64,000 bases of DNA from Marchantia polymorpha subsp. ruderalis (GCA_037833965.1 AP031352.1:11574501-11638500), one strand, 5' to 3'. Positions 26,040 to 38,220 are shown, counted from the stretch's first letter. Translations and numbers: made by a program. The notes: generated by a model from the sequence alone, not told the origin.

Positions 26040-28686
26040 CCACTTGATGACCATACTCAAATATGAATAATCAGCTGGCAAAATAATTGCATAGAAAATG
26101 ATTCACTCTAGGATTAATAATCCAGTCTATTTATCTCCATCGAGCCATAAAAAAGATGTAATGAGTAGCAAATGTTCCAAGATCAATATTTTTTTCCTCT
26201 TTATCAATGTAATCGTGTATTTCACACAAAATTGGAGATATGAACAAATTTTAAACTACAATCTTAAATCTCACACTTTTAAAGATTTTTTTATTGATGT
26301 CATGATGTATTCAAATACTTTCATGATACTTGTCAAACATGATAAAAATGCAGAAGGAATAACATACTTTTAAAGTTGAAAATAAAAATGAATACAAATT
26401 GTATCTCGAGCCACATGCAAATCTTATGGTACAAAGATTATCAATCTACAACATATCACCCTCCAAGGTTTGAGTTAAATTTTTACGAAATACTTGATAT
26501 TTGCCTTTATTCATCATATTTTATTGTGATAAATTTGATGATTTCAATTTTTTTCCTACAATATGAATTCTTCTAACATGTACTAGACCACATTTTGATT
26601 ACTTGATTACAAACTTTTATCTTGTGAAATCTTAATGTACAAGGTGTCCAAATGTTCTTGAAATTTTCTTCATCAATTTTTCATCATTTATGAAATAAAT
26701 AAAATACCAGGTTTTTTCATTTGATCATACAATTTCAATTTATCATAAAATCATAAAAACATATTGTGCATAATCATAATTGCAATTTTGATTATGCAAT
26801 CTCAAAAATCATGCAAAGAAAATTCAATCATTGTTTCGTTGAAGTATGATAATATAGTTCAAATTTTTATTTTTTTTTACTCTATACTTTTTAAAAATAA
26901 AACTACATATGATATCTTTCAAAAAATTTCATTTTTTGATCTCATATCGTGATTGGTCTATAACATCATTATCATTGTTATCAATACATTTTCTATTATG
27001 ATGATATAAAATTATTCTAAATGATTATTAAAATATATTTTCCATGAAAAAATCCTATTTTGATAATAAATTCGTCTCAAATTATAATATTTTTTGAAAT
27101 AATTTTATCATATATTATTAGATAAATTTTAAAAACACTTTTTTAGTGTGTAAGTAATTATTGATAAAGTCATTGAGTTTGCAATATGATTTTTTGAAAT
27201 TTTTTGTTGAAAATATAATATATGTATTAATTTTTTTAGATGATCTTTAAAAAATAAATTATATAAAAAAATAAATCATACATAAAATATTATTGAAGAT
27301 CATTTGATTTATTTGTAAAATTTTATAATATTTAATTTTTCTACTAAATTAATACATTATAATTACCAAATATAATAGATCAACTTATTAGAAGAAAAAC
27401 AATCTTGATAACTCCTCTACTCTAACATTTGAAAATTTAGATTGAAAATATGCATTAGTTATATTGCTTATCATCATTGACAACTAACGTTAGATGTTTC
27501 ACAATACAACATAACAACCCAAATATCCAATATGCAAACAAAAGACACACAACTAAAAAAGACACAATTGATACATTTTAATGATGCTATATCTACAAAT
27601 TCACATATTTTAAACTCAAACTGTTGAAATATGCATAATTAGTCAAAGTGGATTACATTGTGAAGCACTTTCAACTTCAAGAATCCACAAACACATACAC
27701 CAATGTGCTCATACTAAAAAAGTGTAGTGATTTAAGTGTATATACACCTAACACACACTCACTCTGTGGTATTAGTGATATACACCCACAAAATGCCACG
27801 CTATACACCCAAAAAATACCATGGAGTGGGTGTGTGTTGGATGTATATATACTAAAATCAATATCACCATACTAAAATACGTGGTTTGTCACTACATAAA
27901 ATTTTGAAACAGTTTTACTAATAAATATTCTAAATGTTAATGAGAGCATATGGTAACTTTCTTTTATTGTGAAAACTTAATCTAAATTTCAACTATGGCT
28001 AACTAACCTAAGTTAAAGATTTGAGTTGAGTTTTATGAATCTTTCCCCTAGTTTATGTAATGGATATAGTTTTCATCATACTCTACAAGAGTTTTAGAAA
28101 AAGTTGTAACAAATGCAGTTCTTAAAACTACAACTAATCAGTGTTAAATTGTATATGCAGAGGAAAAAAAACTGCTAAAAATCTTTAATTTGTATTCTCA
28201 TGCAAAATTTACAACATAGCATAATCTTATTTAAAATTCTGAAAGGAAATATTTTTTGTTCAATGCATCCGGTTGATTATATCTACTAACTCAATACTTT
28301 TATCGCAAACTGCAATTTTGATAAAATGATACATTATGTTGATGTGTTAAACTGTATTGTCCATCATTTGATTTTTAGAAAATATAATTCGCTTCCATGA
28401 TTATAAAGATGATTGACAATCTTATTTTTAAATGCTAGTTAAGTGATAAGTAAATCAAACCAAATAACTTCCTTTGATGCTATTGTTACAACTACGTGTT
28501 TTGCTATCGCTACGTGTTGAGTTTGCGTTGTGAACTCAGCTATGTACTTATGCAAAATAGATTTTCAACTAATGCATACACCATCAAGTGTAAATGCACC
28601 AGTTGTGAATATATTATCCTCAATATACTGTTCATAGTTCGCATCAATTCAATCTAGCAAGAATTTGACATAGTATAATAAGCCAT
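26040..28686. other. AT-rich, CpG-poor block, no gene
   Basis: Long AT-rich DNA in which CG dinucleotides are rare while TG and CA are common. No protein similarity is seen. It is probably old transposon DNA eroded by cytosine deamination. A foldback at 27726-27862 is listed separately. Confidence 0.45.
27726..27862. mobile_element. Small foldback element (MITE-like), 137 bp
   Basis: A left arm of about 49 bp (27726-27774) and a complementary right arm (27814-27862) share roughly 80% identity, with cores such as ACACACACTCACTC. The loop contains two TACACCCA-type repeats. No clear target duplication is seen, so the boundaries are approximate. Confidence 0.5.
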
Positions 28687-28695
28687 AAAAATAAG

Positions 28696-29465
28696 GGGGC
28701 GGCTAGTTATATCTCACGTAAGGCTAATTAGCACTCACTCTACTATACGTTATTCACTCATTTGTGGCGCTGGGTTATAGATTTTGTGGCGTGAGTATTA
28801 AACTTCGCGGGTTTTACTTCTTTCCGCTCTTCGTCAAAGATGACTATGTGGCAAGAGCCACGTCAAAGGCCATGCTTGCCACCTCCGCATTCGAGGAGCC
28901 ACGTCAAACTCATGCTTGCCACCTCCGCGTTCGTGGTCTGCTGAGAATGATAGACGTCTTGCGGGCAGTGGATCTACTCGCTCTTCACGTGCTTTTGGAA
29001 GGTCCGGACCTAGGGAAGGTCGGCTACATCAACGATTACCGCCATGTGCCAAGCGAACATGTTTGTCAGGCAGGTCAAGAATCAGCAACCTGTCATGCAC
29101 ATTCAGAGGAAAGGAGGGAGAAGAGCTGAGGGCAATGCCACTGCCTCCTTTCTCTTTCTCTCTGTGCCGGCCATGCTGCGCTGCACATGCCATTGCCGAC
29201 GATCAGGCAAGAGAGTACGAGAGCAACAAACTTCATCCATCCTAAGAAAAAGCATTCACAATGGACTTTGAACGAGGAGGTGACATGCATGGGTTTGACG
29301 TGGCTCTTGCCACGGCGTCATCTTCGACGAAGAGCGAAAAGAAGTAAAACTCGTGAAATTTATTACTCACTCCACGGAATCTTTAACCTGGCGCCACCAA
29401 TGAATGACCAACGTATAGTAGGGTGAGTACTAATTAATCCAAAGTGAGGGATAACTAGCTGTACC
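28696..29465. mobile_element. Non-autonomous MULE-like element with ~200-bp terminal inverted repeats
   Basis: The left terminus (28696-28895) and the reverse complement of the right terminus (29270-29465) align over about 200 bp at roughly 80%, sharing for example CTACTATACGTT and TGGCAAGAGCCACGTC. The element is flanked by a 9-bp near-duplication (AAAAATAAG at 28687-28695, AAAAATAAA at 29466-29474). Long inverted termini beginning with G plus a 9-bp target duplication are typical of Mutator-like elements. The left terminus carries an extra tandem copy of about 42 bp (28853-28896 and 28895-28936). The interior (about 28937-29269) is much more GC-rich than its surroundings and could be captured host sequence (Pack-MULE style), but I recognise no gene in it. 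No transposase is present. Confidence 0.75.
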
Positions 29466-29529
29466 AAAAATAAATATCATAATTAGTAATATTCTTCACG
29501 TATCTTAGAATCTATATCATTGCTTTCTA

Positions 29530-30564
29530 CAGAGTTAAACCCTCCGATAGTGACATATATTGATATTTGGATTTTATGTCACTTTTGTAAGTTGTCATTC
29601 ACCAGAGTAAAGTGTGTATAACCTCCTAATAGTAACATACATGGGTGTTGATGTTAGATGTCACTATTGAGAGATGTCACTTATCTTCTTATAAATCTCA
29701 TAGATTTCTTATACTACATTATATCAATCTGTAACACTAGGGTTTAAAGAGAAGCTCACTCAAAGATAAAAACTTAAACTCTGAAGATGATGGATACCAA
29801 CAATGGTTCTACTCTTCCTTATATAGCTCTCACCAACAAGTACAAGGAGATAAGATCTTATCCCCACCATCTATCCCACGCCTAGTGGATAGATGACGTG
29901 GCGGATAACCCTAACAAGCACACGGATCGCTGACGTGGCGCTCCCAACTAACACACTCAATCCTTACCTACAAGCACACGGATTGCTGACGTGGCACTGT
30001 TAACTAACACATCCACTATGTACCTACCAAGCGCACAGATCATTGACGTGACAGCTATGACTAGTGCACATTAAAGTATCTATATCAATATTTAGAGTAA
30101 CCTCTACTTTAGTTCTAACTAACTAAAGATGGTTACACAATCATAGTACAATCTTTAAATGTGTTGTTTGGTTTCAAACTCATCTTCATTTGCACATCTG
30201 TATTGTTCACGACTATTAACCTAGACATTATAATTATGTTTGAATTCATATTAATACAAAAAAATCTGAGTGAAAAACTTGATGGCAGTATATGTAATGA
30301 ATTATTTTACTAAAAGAGTGAATTGTTGAGCTATAATTTATCTTAAGTCTCATACCCATGTATTGTGATCATAATATGATTTTTTACTCCCAAATTATAC
30401 TTGAAATTGTCACTATTGAAAAATGCTATCTCACTATTGGGAATAGTGACTTACCGTTCTTTTTAGCAAATTTACAAGTTAGAAACTAATGGTTCTGGAA
30501 GTTTACGTCACTAATGAGAGGATGTCACTCATACGAGGTGACACTATTGGGAGGTTTAACTCTG
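29530..30564. mobile_element. 1-kb TIR element with TA target duplication
   Basis: The ends CAGAGTTAAACC (29530 onward) and GGTTTAACTCTG (to 30564) are perfect 12-bp inverted termini flanked by TA on both sides. Similarity continues inward as diverged TCACTATTG-type motifs, repeated subterminally at both ends (near 29665, 30410, 30440 and 30540). TA duplication with CAG-starting termini fits the Tc1/mariner-pogo group as a non-autonomous member. There is no coding capacity. The termini differ from those of the pogo-like element at 49.8-52.0 kb, so they are not the same family. Confidence 0.6.
29730..30076 (-). mobile_element. Promoter-like, possibly LTR-derived segment nested in the TIR element
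   Basis: On the minus strand the segment runs from ACGT-containing repeats through a good TATA box (CTATATAAGG, 29819-29826 region) into a leader that ends near TGTTACA at 29730. Three imperfect 56-57-bp repeats (starting 29916, 29972 and 30029) each carry TGACGTG, the core bound by plant bZIP factors, and a fourth copy lies near 29893. This architecture resembles the U3-R part of a plant retrotransposon LTR, but I find no target duplication. It is a relic, and the assignment is tentative. Confidence 0.3.
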
Positions 30565-30565
30565 T

Positions 30566-33100
30566 AATCCATTTTTTTATTTGACTCATATTCACTTTAT
30601 TTATAGCTAAAGCAATGTGAGCAAGCATGCATAATTTAGTCTACCGTATACAAAAGTGACTAAATTACCCAATTTAAGACTCATCTCAACACCTAAATTA
30701 ATTTGGATGTGCCACCAATGGAAAAGGTCATCAACACGAGTTAATTTTTGTAATAATGAACGTTTAAGTTTTCGTTTGTAATCTTTACATGATGTTTTTT
30801 GGAAAATTTTTGTGTTTAGAGATGGCTCAAACTAATCAAACAGTTCGCAAGTCCACTAAAGTTAAGATGTATAGAAAGCACTTGATAACAAAGTCTGCAC
30901 GCAAGTTGGTTTTGCTACTCAAGGGATGAAAAAGCCGCACAAATACAAGATTGGATAATGCTAGATCAAAAGATTTCAAGATTAGCTTACGCATCAAGTT
31001 ACTTTTAAATATAATTTCACGTAAAGAGTATAACATTTGTCGAAAAAGTCTAACAGACCCTTAAGCTCCATAAGTTTCCTTTGAGTTCTCTTACGTTTTT
31101 TATTTTTTTAAGCATCAAATTTATAATCAATTTGACAAATATCTTACATCTACAAACAATACTTTCCAATAACAATTTTAATATTTTATCTTAAACTATA
31201 ATTTATTATCTTATTAATTAATTTATAATTCTATGAACAATTAAATAGGAAATTTTATAATATGTTGAAAATTGTAAAAATTTTAAAAGCATAATTTTTT
31301 CACTCATATTTAATATGTTATACAATATGATATATTGAAAAAAAACTAAATTTTTTTTATTGAAAATGATTTTTTTATTTTTCACACATGTTAACATGTT
31401 AAATATAAAATATATTGTTTTCAAATTTTTTAAACATATTTTTCTTAATTTTTTTACTTAAAAATTTATAAAATTATGAAAACTAATCTTGTCAAAAATA
31501 TGATTTAAAAGAAGATTCATTTATTTAATATCCATTTTTACAAAAAAAAATTCTAAAATTAGGATCATGTTCAAAATTTTTAGTGAGATGTGAATGAGTA
31601 GTCAATAGACATATAATTTAATGTATTTAGATTATATTTTTGTTGATTATTATAACTTAATGTATTTAAAAATATTTTTTGAAAATATAGATTGAATATG
31701 AGTTGCAAGAATATATTGATATATTTGAAATATGAGCATTAGAGAATTAAAGCTTTTGGTTGTCATGCAAATTGTGTATATTTTATAATTTTTAACAAAA
31801 GTCATAATAATTTTTGAAGAACTGATTTATTAATTTTAGTTGAAATATAGTATGTTTGCATGATATTCTTTAAAATTATTCCTAATTATGCTTAGTGAGG
31901 TGTAAAATTGAAAATTTTTTAGATATTGAAGATTGATAATTAATATAATCATTTCAATTCATATTCAGATTTCAAAAAAAAAACAAAAATTAAGATAAAT
32001 TTAACTTTGAGTAAAATCATCAATACCTGATTATTTTTTTTCCAGAAACTGGATATTTAAACAAATATAAGATATGTTATTGTTAAGTTTTTAAATTCAA
32101 CATCTTGCCATGTATAATATTAAACAATAACTTATTTATTAATTTAAATAGATTGTGTAGAAATATTTAAAATAGCATGAAATGTTAAATTTTTATAAAA
32201 TAAGATGTTGTTTCAAAGGCAATTTATGCATATTAATTGTAAAATTTTGATTGAAATGATCAGATTCATAATATATACAAGAAATGATTAAAACCTTGAT
32301 ATTTCTTAGAAAAATCATTTGGAAAAATTAAATAAAGGTTTTCCTAGAATCACAAATTAGAGTAAGAAAATAAAAAGTAAAAATAGAGTAGATGAAAAAA
32401 TCATTTCAATTTGTAAAAAAATGTAGAATTTTTTGGAATTTAGTGAAATAAAGTGACATGCTTACTTCTCAAAGAAAATATAATTTCAATAAGTTAATAA
32501 TTTACAATAATTTTTGAAGTTGTTACAAATGTATTGTTGTTAGTATTTCATGTTTTAAGATATTTTTTTTGGGAAAAAATGTTCAATAAATAAATTTAAG
32601 TTTTTACATTTAAAAATAAGGTGCTATAGGTGCTATAATGTGCAAACAACATTTATCAAGTAAGACTTTATATTACATTGATTGAAGATACTTGACAACT
32701 TGACTATATAGTCCCTATTGAATTCCGCGTTTAGCACACCTTCATTATCATAATTCGATTTCACTTTATTTTCAGGTTCTAGAATCGGAGTGGAGTATTC
32801 AAGTTGGTCTAACATCAATACTTCTTCGAAATTTCTGGAGATCAGGTTTAGCCAAACCCAAAGTTTAGGCTTCGATGAAAGCTTTCTTCAGAGCTCGAGT
32901 TGCACGACCTCAAATGAATGTATGTAAAGATTATGGGAAAGCATGAAAGAATTCGTTCAGGGTGTAGGTTCAGCCACTTCCAGAAACAGTAAAACCTTGC
33001 TACCGACCGTGCCTTACTGTTTCCTTAATAGACGTTCAACTGAGAAAACGGCTCAGTTTAATCGCGTTGGGGAATTCCTGGTAAAAACATGTTGAAATTC
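30566..33100. other. AT-rich, CpG-poor block, no gene
   Basis: Extremely AT-rich with very few CG dinucleotides; short frames only. I see no recognisable element ends or protein motifs. Confidence 0.45.
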
Positions 33101-34804
33101 ACGTGTTGGAATTCATTGCTGGCATTTTGCTTTCTTTCGTTATAACAATTTATTTGAATACTTGTGGAACATATTTGTACCTTTTTTACGAACTCTACAC
33201 TTAACAAACAATTTTAGAAGCGTTCCACTCATTAGACAAAATACGGGAATGTTAACCATCAGAGTAGAGTTCTTATTTCGAGACAGAACTCCACATGGGA
33301 ATCAACAGATGAGCTCCTTCAGTGGTCATACACTCAAATGTCATTTATTCTACGTTCCTTTACATTGGAAACTCAGAATAGTCTTTTGTTCTCCCGATGG
33401 CATAAGAGATTCAGTGGCAAGAGTCTTGTGCCACGAGAAACCAAAGTGGTTAAAACCCGAAGCAGGCATCTTCACAGTAATGTCATTTCCTTGGTTCCAT
33501 TTCATAACAACAGTATGCGTAATGTTAAGCGTCGAAATATGGCACTTCAGTTACATGCCCATCAGGTCTGCATGCATGGCACCTGTTGCGTGGTTCTGTT
33601 ACGTTAATTGTTCCCTATCGTGGTATCGTAGACTTCTTGCGGGTGTGAGTCAGTCAGTCCGTCAGTCCACATCCCAATGCTGAATTTTACACTCGACGTG
33701 ACGATTAAAAGTTGTCTGAAGAGTCCAGAGAAGGGCGTTGACTTGCGAAAGTCATGGAATTCACTCACCCGTTGACCTGGATGCGCCATGTATTGACCCG
33801 AAAAAGATTTGAGCGATGTGAATGTTCTTGGAACAGGCTCAAGTTCTTTCCCATTCTCATAATCCATCTTAAATCACAAGCCAAACTCGAAGAAGGTATA
33901 TGTGTGACAAACAGCTTCGTATGATCAAACGTAAGAGTAGGAGAAGATGGAGAAGGTGGAGAAATGGCCACCCACGGTCGGTCTAAAGACTCCAATCAGC
34001 TAGACTCCACCGGCCCATCCATCCGTCTCTGCTGCATTACTCGCTGAGAAATTGTGCCAGCAAGCGACGTGAACTTCACTCACAGCTCCTAATTGAAAGA
34101 TCGTGGTGCGTAGTTTAATAAAGAAAGAATGAATGAATGGTGAAATTCGCCGGAGTTGAGAAACGAGAGTGACGAGAGGTGAGGAGAGGTGACAAGGGGA
34201 ACCCGATTCTTCGTTCCATCGATCGGTGCTGCAAGTCCCGACGTGCGCGGACATGGTGTTTATTCTCCAGACATGGGGAATGGACGGGAAGCTCCAATAG
34301 TGTACACTAGAAGAAAACCAACGTTCCTGTACATTGAATCAGATGGTCAAGCACATAGTGAGCCCGGGCGGCCTACTACTACTACGACTATGACTACGAT
34401 GGGACTGCGACTGCGACTGCGACTCAGGGAGAGGAGGAGGACGAGGGACGGACACTGATTGCGCGCACATGAAGCTGAAGATCGGGGGCGAGAATCTATG
34501 AGCTGGAATTATGAGAATTCTGGTAGAAAAAGCTGGCATCGCACTGTAATAGCGTAGCACCTTCATGCTTCTAGCTCGAAACATTCATTCATTGTGCGCT
34601 TTGGCACTCCAGCATGGTCTGGTCTGGTCTAGTCCCAGCCCACGAACGATAGAACGCCAGCTTGCGGCGCTGCTGTTGAGGTTGTGGGTCCGAGTGAGTG
34701 AGTGAGTGCGTGCTTGCTTGCTGCTGCTGCTGCTGGCTGCTGGCTGCTGCTTTGTAGACTTGGCATCGTTCTCGTTGTTATTATATGTTTCTTCGTCTGA
34801 GACC
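33100..34804. other. Intergenic region downstream of the HMA gene
   Basis: Composition is ordinary. A 173-codon frame at 33162-33683 begins at TTG and shows no family hallmarks. The part next to 34804 is probably the HMA gene's 3' UTR; it includes a CTG-repeat tract near 34715-34745. Confidence 0.4.
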
Positions 34805-35974
34805 TTAACGTCGGGATCCGTCTGTGGAGTCGTGCTTTCGTGGCTCAGAGTTCTTCCAGAACTCTGCACGATTCTCCACCCTCTTGACAGTTCTGAGGAT
34901 GGTGGACGCTTGAATGTCGCCTTTGACGATCACCTTTTGTGTTTCCATATCGACGCTGATCTCGTTCACTCCTGTAGGATTCGATCCATCGAGCACAAAA
35001 TAGCTGTCAGTGAACTGGTATGACAATATCACACGCACAAGTTCGGAGTATGATCGATAAAATTTCTCGTGGCGAATTGAGATTTCTTCCAGCACAGCTA
35101 TTTGATGTACACTTGAAAACTCGTCACACTGCAAACATAACTCACCATCCAGGGATGTCAGCTCGAATCGCACATTCTCTTCACATCCTTGACAGCATAG
35201 AGGTACTTTTAGCTCGACGACCTTTTGCAGCTGCAGACCACAATACGGTACACACCAAACTTTAAACTGATGAAGAAGCACATTGCACAGCAAAAGTACA
35301 GGGAAGTCTGGAACCTTCATGACAGTATGCTGGACATCAAGTATTTGAAAATGCGAGGGGCCAATCTTTGAGTGCGTTTTGTACTCCCAGGGATGATGTC
35401 AAACTTGAAGCCCCAGTCACCGACGACGATATGCAATTAGATGCTACGAGCTGGAATCAAGCACAAGCTTAAGCAGGCACGTCACGGATTGTCGAAAAAC
35501 ATCACTCAATGCGTCGTCAGGTGGGCTGAACTTACATTGGGAATGGTGGGAGGCCGCCCATTCGAGTGGACTGTTCGGTTCGGCTTGGAATTCGCGGTCG
35601 GCACAGCTTTGTTGCCGACTACTGAAGTTGTGTTCAACCCTTGGCCGTAGCTCTTCTGCTTCTGAAGAAAACGCATCACAGAAACGTCTGAATGAATTGC
35701 GATAACATCGTAAGACGGCACGAAAGTCCTCACAGAAGAAAGGACATTGAAATATTCCCAGCCTCTGCCAAATTTGTCACTTGGCTGCAGACAGACTTTC
35801 ACTCTCGAGTCGGATCATCTGAAATCGACCAAAGTCACTCGAGACCATCGACTCTTCCAGCACATTTCTTCTGAGCAACTTTTGCAAGAACGACTCGGGA
35901 GAAATACTCGGGAGGTTCAGGGTGAACAGATAAGATGAGCTTACTTGGTTGTAAGCAACTCCTGCTGCCGCCAT
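34805..35974 (-). CDS. Single-HMA-domain metal-binding protein, 135 aa, 4 coding exons
   Basis: Predicted heavy-metal-associated (HMA/Atx1-fold) protein. The family binds Cu, Zn or similar ions through a CxxC loop and acts in metal chaperoning or detoxification. Coding exons: 35974-35945, 35661-35536, 35230-35146, 34971-34805. All introns are GT-AG (GTAAGC, GTAAGT, GTGAGT donors) and the frames join exactly. The HMA domain spans about residues 55-119: VVELKVPLCC, then the metal loop C65-Q-G-C68, GVNEISVDMETQKVIVKG, and the closing KRVENRAEFW typical of plant HIPP/HPP proteins. The intron between SLD and GVNE is where such genes often split the domain. The N-terminus (1-52) is basic and low in hydrophobics. 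The C-terminus ends GSRR, so the isoprenylation CaaX box of HIPPs is absent. Each exon is short, so the gene is easily missed. The first exon codes only 10 residues and is the least certain part. Confidence 0.82.
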
Positions 35975-36075
35975 TCTGCGCGATTCTGTCAGAACCGGAA
36001 ATTGGCGATAAATGCCGCGGTCGAGGTGAATTTTCGTAAATCCTCGAGAAAGGGGACTACCACCTTCTTTCCTGC

Positions 36076-36183
36076 GTTATATCCTGGCCCGCCGATGCAA
36101 TCTGAGAACGAAGTGAAGTGGACATATTGAATGGATGTCGAGCAGCTGCTGCGACTCCCAGATTAGTGTTCTCCATCCCGCTC

Positions 36184-36214
<31 letters not shown>

Positions 36215-36232
36215 CCTCTCTCTCTCGCTCTC
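36076..36232 (-). promoter_or_regulatory. Candidate promoter of the HMA gene
   Basis: On the minus strand a TATA-like ATATAAC lies at 36082-36076, about 100 bp before the start codon. A CT tract (GA on the sense strand) lies at 36180-36232. Both are usual for plant core promoters. Confidence 0.4.
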
Positions 36233-38220
36233 AGTCGTCGTAAATGCAAAGATGTGGAGCGAATGAGTGATCGGCAGGAGACCTCAACTTGTAAGTCTCC
36301 AAAGCCTCAAAATCTACCAGAATGTCGAATTCTAGAAGCATATTTCCCGAGAGAGGCGTGATCCTTGCAGCTGCAAAGGTAGCGGTAGTCTCCGGTAGAC
36401 CTCGTCCATCTGCTTGACTGACTGAGAAGAAGCGTCAGAGCGACATAAGCTATTCTGTTGTAATCGCTCGGGGAATTGGTACCGAGCAGGCTGAGCTAGT
36501 CCCCACGAAGGGGCCCGCGATGCCGCGGTAAATTCAGCCACCAAACTTCTCGAGCGTGGCAGGAGCAGGAGTGGGAGCGAAGTGAACTTGCAGGATACGA
36601 AAGCGGAGCTGAATTGCACTCTTGCGGGATATAGCGTCCAAATTAGCAGCAGCAGCAGCAGCAGCCCGGACCAGACCCGGAGTTCGGAATCGTTGATCTG
36701 GGCCTTTGCGCGTCGATCAATTGGCTAAATATGGCGCAGCCCCGGGATCTCTGCAGTGTCGCGCCAGGGAGTCTCAGATAGTGGGGCTATCATGGGTGGA
36801 CTAACATGCATGATCGTTGTAAGCCCCAGTTCATGCTGTACAGTCCACCCGCACATGCAAATCTCAGCACTGACTGCATGACTCGTTTATCTGAAGCCAA
36901 GCATTGAGAGCCCTCGGGGACCCTCGGCCTTCGTTCGTTCGTTCCTTGTTTAAAGTAGACGGCCCGACGTCTCTGTTTTCTTCTGGGCTCGATCGCGGGA
37001 TCGGGCCCACAGATCCTGAGGGACAGCTCGAGGACTAGCTTGTGAATTTCTCCTCTCTCTCATCGGGGCCTTCGCATCCTTTTTGCTTTATTACTACTCG
37101 GGGCCCTTCCATTCATCTCTAGTTTAGCCCTCGGGTCGAGCTGAGCGCAATCTATCTACCGATTTACGCTCTGCTGTGTGGAAAGCTCAAGAATGTCGGT
37201 CCCCCACATTGCCAGCAGCTTCTCTGAGCTTTGCCTTGCTGGTCTGATTATAATCCGTCTTTGGATCTTTCTTGCACGAGAACGCAACGCGTTTTCAAAC
37301 AGGTGCTGGTGGGATCTATGGCTGCCGGGAGGGAGGGAGGGAGGGAGGGAGCATGGATTTCTGGGCCCCACCGCCTCGCTTACTTCACTACAGCAGTAGC
37401 TGCTGCGCCTCACAAATGTATGGCCTCGTCGCTCAGCTCACTGTGAGAAGAGATGGCCATTTTGTCCTACATAAATGTAGCACACGCTTACAAGCAGTGG
37501 GTGATATAATCGTGATGCTGATGTTACTCTCCCCTCCCCTCTCCTCCCATCTCGTCTCAGTCGCCATCCTTGTGCAGATGCTTTTTGATGACCACTACCT
37601 TTCCTTATTCACGCCCTCCCAATTTCCTGCTCTATGATTCTCCCTCCTCTTTCTGCAGCTATTGCTTTTCTATGGGTTTCAGCACCTCCCTCGTCGAGCG
37701 AGCGACGAGCGAGTGTTATGTTTTTTACGTGTTCGCTCCGGGGCCAAGATAGCAACAGGACACGCAGGCCGGTGCCGACATCAGGACTCGGACTGCGCTA
37801 TCTACCTCTCTCTCTGCTCTGCTCTGCTCGTAGGAGGCAAGCAGGTCAATTGACCATTTCGCGCCTACTTCTAGTGGGAGATGCGGGTCTTACACAACCA
37901 GAATCAGACTTTGCGTCCGCCATTTGACTATCTCATGATGGAAGCCATGAAATTCGCCTTTCAGCAGTTTTCACCTCGCTCCAGGGCTTAGCGGGAGAAT
38001 CCGAGGGCTTCATCGTATGCTGCTGTTCTTCTTTCTTCCGTGTGGGTGCCATCGCTGGGAGGCTCGAATCATTCGAGGCTCCATTCCATCATGGTCAGTA
38101 AAAGCCTCGTTTGATTTGTGTTCAATGTGCGTATTCTTGTTTGCGAGCTACTGGACCTACTTACTTAAAAGGTGCGGGCGGACCTTCTTACTCAATTACC
38201 TGATGTCATGAAAGATAATG
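36233..38220. other. Upstream region of the HMA gene, no gene seen
   Basis: Composition is ordinary, with small repeats: a GCA run at 36645-36664 and a GGGA run at 37326-37350. Open frames around 37.2-37.9 kb have no recognisable content. Confidence 0.4.

Larger units (their letters stand above)
14150..26040. other. 12-kb gene-poor region of mixed composition
   Basis: There are several moderately GC-rich islands (about 20.7-25.6 kb) and AT-rich parts. Open frames such as 14248-14727, 16390-16914 and 21243-21785 have no family hallmarks, mostly begin at non-ATG codons and are within chance expectation. Small repeats and one TATA-like site are listed separately. I see no RNA gene. Confidence 0.4.

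Noticed and set aside
33162-33683. Plus-strand 173-codon frame
   Set aside because: It begins at TTG and has no family similarity or promoter context.
34585-34869. Minus-strand frame rich in Asn, Ser and Gln overlapping the last HMA exon
   Set aside because: It shares bases with the HMA exon in another frame and derives partly from a CTG-repeat tract; it is best read as 3' UTR.
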